Part shown: positions 60,933 to 64,000 of the stretch, piece by piece | Layout: each line of letters begins with the position of its first letter | Position numbering within the stretch: the first letter of the stretch is position 1 | Program-made: the position numbers and the translations under genes | DNA from: Quadrisphaera sp. RL12-1S | GTDB taxonomy: Bacteria; Actinomycetota; Actinomycetes; Actinomycetales; Quadrisphaeraceae | DNA: 64,000 nt | Direction of reading: 5' to 3' | Assembly: GCF_014270065.1 (NCBI RefSeq) | Contig: NZ_JACNME010000003.1 | Coordinates: forward strand, 310,001-374,000 | The notes under the pieces: generated by a model | Seen by the model: only the letters and a program-made list of their open reading frames with translations | Told to the model about the DNA's origin: nothing | Databases searched by the model: none

Positions 60933-62240
60933 GTGACCTCCCCCACCCCTCCGCTCGTGGTGCCGCCCACGCGCCGCCAGCAGGTGGTCAAGCTGCTCGG
61001 CCGCGCCGGCTGGACCACCGGCGACCAGGTGCTGGTCAGCCTCACCAACATGGCGCTGAGCGTGCTGGTCGCACGCTCGCTGAGCCAGGAGGGCTGGGGC
61101 GCCTTCTCGGTGGCCTTCGCCGTGTACTCGCTCGTCATCGGTGGCAGCCGGGCGCTGATCAACCAGCCGCTCGTCGTCCGCTACACCGGCGAGGGCGACG
61201 ACCGCTTCTTCGAAGCAGCTCGTGCCAGTGCAGGAGCCGGCATCCTCCTCGGCGCCGCCGCGGGCCTCGTGACCGCCGTCGTGGGGCTGCTCACCACCGG
61301 CGTCTCCGGTCTGTCCCTCATCGTCATCGGCATCCTCCTGCCCGGCCTGCTCCTCCAGGACCTGTGGCGGCTCGCCTTCATCGCCGAAGGACGTCCGGCT
61401 CGCTCCGTCAGCATCGACGCCGTCTGGGCTGTGACCCAGCTCGCCGTCGCGGCGGCCATCATCGCCACGGGCAACGCCAGCGCCACGGCGCTCCTGCTCG
61501 CCTGGGGCCTCACCGCTCTGCTCTCCGGCCTCGTCGGAGGACGCCTGTTCGGAGGTGGCCCACGACTGCGCTCGGCGCTGCCGTGGATGGCCCAGCAGAA
61601 GGACCTGGTCAAGTATTACCTGGCCAGCTTCCTGTCCGTCCTCGGCGCGAACCAGGCGACCATCCTGCTCATCGGAGCGATCGGGTCGCCGGTCATCGTC
61701 GGCGAGCTGCGGGGCGCGCAGGTCGTGCTGGGACCGCTCAACCTCATCGGGTACGCGCTCGCGGCGTTCGCCACTCCCGAGATCGCTCGGCGCAACCTCA
61801 GGGGCCGCAAGGCGCTAGCGGTGGGTCTCGCCCTCTCGGCGGTCATGGTGATTGCTCAGCTCGGCTACGGCCTGGTCATGCTCTCGATCCCCAACAGCTG
61901 GGGAGAGCTCGCCTTCAAAGCCAACTGGGACGGTGCCCGCGGGGTGCTGGGCGCCTCACTGGTCGGCCTCGTGGCCATCGGCGCGGGCTTCGGGGCGAGC
62001 ACTCTGCTGGTGGCCCTGGGCTTCGCCAAGCAGACCTTCTGGACCAACCTCGTGCTCGGTCCGGCCCTCATGGGCTTCGGGCTGCTGGGCCTGCACCTTG
62101 GTGGCGCGTACGGCGCGGCCCTGGGGCTGTCGCTGGCCCAGTGCGTGGTCACACCCATTCAGTGGATCATGGTGATCCGCCTGATGCGCCGGCACGGCTC
62201 GGGCGACGACCTCGCCGCTTCCGAGGCCGCCACCGCCTGA
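60933..62240 (+). CDS. Oligosaccharide flippase (Wzx-like)
   Basis: 435 residues with about 12 helices of the polysaccharide-transport MOP family. It should flip the lipid-linked repeat unit for polymerisation. GTG 60933 has no ribosome site but follows TACCGT by six bases, so it may be leaderless. Codon use in the first two thirds (GAA, GCA, GCT, CGT, AGT) is less GC-biased than in all neighbours, which suggests more recent acquisition of this specificity gene. Differs clearly from the flippase at 5844. Confidence 0.82.
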   Translation: MTSPTPPLVVPPTRRQQVVKLLGRAGWTTGDQVLVSLTNMALSVLVARSLSQEGWGAFSVAFAVYSLVIGGSRALINQPLVVRYTGEGDDRFFEAARASAGAGILLGAAAGLVTAVVGLLTTGVSGLSLIVIGILLPGLLLQDLWRLAFIAEGRPARSVSIDAVWAVTQLAVAAAIIATGNASATALLLAWGLTALLSGLVGGRLFGGGPRLRSALPWMAQQKDLVKYYLASFLSVLGANQATILLIGAIGSPVIVGELRGAQVVLGPLNLIGYALAAFATPEIARRNLRGRKALAVGLALSAVMVIAQLGYGLVMLSIPNSWGELAFKANWDGARGVLGASLVGLVAIGAGFGASTLLVALGFAKQTFWTNLVLGPALMGFGLLGLHLGGAYGAALGLSLAQCVVTPIQWIMVIRLMRRHGSGDDLAASEAATA

Positions 62241-62617
62241 GCCGCCCCCGCCCCCCCGGGCAGGGGCGCGCGCCGACCAGCGTCGACCACCAGACCGGCC
62301 CCCCTCGTGACCCTGTGCTCTGCGCACGCCGCAGCGTCAGGTCCTCCCGGAGCGCCAGGCTCCTGAGGCCACGACCGGTCCCCCGGACCTCACGGTGCGG
62401 GCGGACCTGGCGCTGGCACCCTGCCCGCCTGCCGCCCCGCACGCGAGCCCCCGGACCTCCGTGCCGCACCCCCGCCCGGCAGGTGACCACGGTCAGGTGC
62501 GGACGCACCGGCCCAGCGCGCCCGGACGCAGCTGACCGCGGTCACCTCCGGAGGTGACCGCGGTCAGCTGCGTCGAGGGGCCGGGCCGCGCGGGGGCGCG
62601 CGGGGCCGCTCAGCGGG
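62241..62617. other. Repeat-bearing intergenic region between convergent Wzx and Wzy-like genes
   Basis: About 377 bases without a credible gene. It holds the 50-base palindrome at 62525-62574 and a related 20-base segment, GGTGACCACGGTCAGGTGCG, near 62481-62500 that matches a palindrome arm at 18 of 20 bases. Confidence 0.55.
62525..62574. terminator. Perfect 50-base palindrome
   Basis: 25-bp arms with no spacer, centred on CCTCC/GGAGG. Between convergent genes, so a bidirectional terminator is the simplest reading. Confidence 0.65.
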
Positions 62618-63994
62618 TCACGACGACGACGGCGCGAGCTCGGCCGGTGGCGCGCTGCGCGCCTGCTGCCGGCGCAGCACCACCCGGCGCACCACGTCAC
62701 CGCCGCCGATGCTGGAGAGCAGCCACACGAGGTAGGCCGTCTGCGGCTGCAGCAGCGCTCCGGAGAGCACCAGCACCATGGCCAGCATCGCCACCGGCAG
62801 CACGGGCAGCGGAGCCCGGTCGAGCACGGCGAGCACGAGGAACAGCAGGACGAGGCCGCCGGCGATGAGCCCGTACTCGAAGAACAGCTTGGGGATGACG
62901 CCGTAGAGCACGTCGTCGCCCCCGCCGTAGCGGTTGGAGGCCAGCAGGCGCTCGGTCATGCCGGCACCGGCACCGACGACGTTGCGCTGGGTCTCGGCCG
63001 CGAGGCCGCGCAGCACCTCGGTGTACGGCGAGACGAAGCGCGCGTAGCCGCTGGAGCCGGGCTCGGACAGCTCGTCCCGCCGGCTGAGCAGCGTGTCCGC
63101 CACGGGGGTCGCGAAGACCACCAGCACGCCGATGGCGCCGGCCAGCAGGTGCGCGGGCCGGACCAGCTTGGGGGCGCGGGCGAGCACCACGAGGCCGCCG
63201 ACGGCCAGCAGCACGACGCCCGTGCCGGACACCGCGGAGGCGACGCCGGCGAGCAGCACCGCCTGCTTCCACGCGCGGGCGCCGATGACCAGCCCCACGA
63301 GCACCGCCAGCGCCGCGTACTGCGAGAGGAAGGACGGCTCCAGCAGCACGAACGCGTTGGCCTTGCGGATGGGGTTGCCGTACCCGAGGGGGTTGTCGAA
63401 GTTGTAGAAGGGCACGATCCAGCCGGTGGGCACCCAGTCCTTGAGGTAGTCCGTGAAGCTCCACACCCCGACGACCTGGCTGACGAACTGCACCACGCCG
63501 ACCACGGACAGCACGAGCATCGTGCCGACGAAGGCCCGGGCCGCCGCCACCACGACGTCGCGGCCGGCCCGGCCGCCGGTGCTGAGCACCCACGGCAGGT
63601 AGACCACCACCAGCAGCAGGTACGAGGTCAGCGAGAAGTCCAGGCCGGCGATCGCGACGTAGGCGGTGGTGGCCAGGGTGGCCCCGACGGCCAGGAGGTA
63701 CAGCTCCCCGCGGAGCCTGTCGATGCGGAGCACGCCGCGGAAGAGCATCACCGCGGAGAACGCGTAGGCGAGCGGGATGCCCACCGAGATCGCGACGTCC
63801 TGGCCCGCCGGCACGCCGATGCGGTTGGTGAGCACGAGCAGCACCGTGAAGACGCTGACGATGCGCAGGTCCGTGCGGGTGGGACGGACCTCGTCGACGG
63901 GGTGCAGGTGGGGCGCGGCGTCCTCGGACCGGGTTGGGCGCGCGGCCGCCGGGCCCCGCACGGCCCGGGCCAGCGCCGCCGCGGTGGCGCTCAC
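62618..63994 (-). CDS. O-antigen ligase/Wzy-like polymerase membrane protein
   Basis: 458 residues, about 11-12 helices with one large extracytoplasmic loop (about 300-350, DELSEPGSSGYARFVSP and GAGAGMTERLL). The layout matches the Wzy/WaaL superfamily, which joins lipid-linked repeat units outside the membrane. Polar residues in the loop are where catalytic Arg/His usually lie. GTG 63994 is six bases from the window end, so a longer N-terminus cannot be excluded. Confidence 0.75.
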   Translation of the reverse strand: MSATAAALARAVRGPAAARPTRSEDAAPHLHPVDEVRPTRTDLRIVSVFTVLLVLTNRIGVPAGQDVAISVGIPLAYAFSAVMLFRGVLRIDRLRGELYLLAVGATLATTAYVAIAGLDFSLTSYLLLVVVYLPWVLSTGGRAGRDVVVAAARAFVGTMLVLSVVGVVQFVSQVVGVWSFTDYLKDWVPTGWIVPFYNFDNPLGYGNPIRKANAFVLLEPSFLSQYAALAVLVGLVIGARAWKQAVLLAGVASAVSGTGVVLLAVGGLVVLARAPKLVRPAHLLAGAIGVLVVFATPVADTLLSRRDELSEPGSSGYARFVSPYTEVLRGLAAETQRNVVGAGAGMTERLLASNRYGGGDDVLYGVIPKLFFEYGLIAGGLVLLFLVLAVLDRAPLPVLPVAMLAMVLVLSGALLQPQTAYLVWLLSSIGGGDVVRRVVLRRQQARSAPPAELAPSSS

Positions 63995-64000
63995 GCGGCG

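Overview
This 64-kb window is very GC-rich, uses GTG starts heavily, has almost no A/T in third codon positions, and carries mycothiol S-conjugate amidase, a septum-formation initiator and a PIN-PhoH protein. It is chromosomal DNA of an Actinomycetota bacterium. The gene content would fit a member of the Kineosporiales or a relative, but that rank is a guess. I saw no phage, insertion sequence, CRISPR array, rRNA or replication origin. About 57 protein genes and one tRNA fill nearly all of the sequence.

Layout. (1) 1-3404: start of a DUF4245-like gene, a PfkB sugar kinase, a beta-carbonic anhydrase and fumarase. (2) 3450-12193, all on the minus strand: the first half of an exopolysaccharide locus, with a GH16 endoglycanase, a polyprenol-phosphate-type GT2, a flippase, a small membrane protein, an 832-residue polytopic membrane protein and a protein with two GT2 domains fused. 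(3) 12327-32752: a Cys-rich small protein, a lytic transglycosylase-like secreted protein, PhoH, a cis-prenyltransferase, a lipoprotein, a LysM membrane protein, mca and its small membrane partner, DUF4307, greA, an ABC exporter, threonine dehydratase, an AI-2E exporter, a Met/Cys PLP enzyme, msrA, a methyltransferase, a MocR regulator, a HerA/DUF853 ATPase and cystathionine beta-synthase. Much of the order (fum, phoH, uppS, mca, greA, metB, cbs) matches the Rv1077-Rv1100 region of Mycobacterium tuberculosis. (4) 32785-41089: a Bax-inhibitor-1 protein, a tRNA, type II NADH dehydrogenase, family-5 uracil-DNA glycosylase, a PadR/HAAS pair, an AbiEi-DUF559 protein flanked by inverted repeats, a CPBP protein and exopolyphosphatase. 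(5) 41118-49871: an accessory block splitting the usual eno-ftsB-DUF501-ppx order. It holds a CrtI-like oxidoreductase and a 7.2-kb cassette of receiver, HEAT-repeat protein, processive GT2 synthase and histidine kinase (every junction overlapping as GTGA), with a second histidine kinase divergent. (6) 49978-52569: DUF501, FtsB-like protein and enolase. (7) 52744-63994: the second half of the exopolysaccharide locus, with a cupin isomerase, a polyprenyl glycosylphosphotransferase, a Wzz/BY-kinase-like protein with a broken P-loop, a GT4, a secreted CWB2-GH26 protein, Wzx and Wzy-like proteins.

How it fits together. Regions 2 and 7 together hold most parts of a Wzx/Wzy-type polysaccharide pathway: priming transferase, glycosyltransferases, flippases, polymerase, chain-length protein and secreted glycanases. 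The cassette in region 5 looks like a second, signal-controlled polysaccharide synthase. Its two divergent operons start from mirror-image promoters of the form CTCAAG-N15-GCCGA(T/A), with the -35 boxes inside a perfect 21-bp inverted repeat. That suggests an alternative, motility-type sigma factor. I regard this cassette, its promoter and the 17-bp direct repeats that bracket it as the most interesting system in the window.

Other unusual signals are a family of leaderless promoters (TAGNNT, seven bases, start codon), a tRNA with a UAA anticodon on a class I body together with a single in-frame TTA codon, a duplicated composite MocR operator, and many 10-12-bp tandem repeats between genes. 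All functional calls come from reading motifs by eye; no database search was run.
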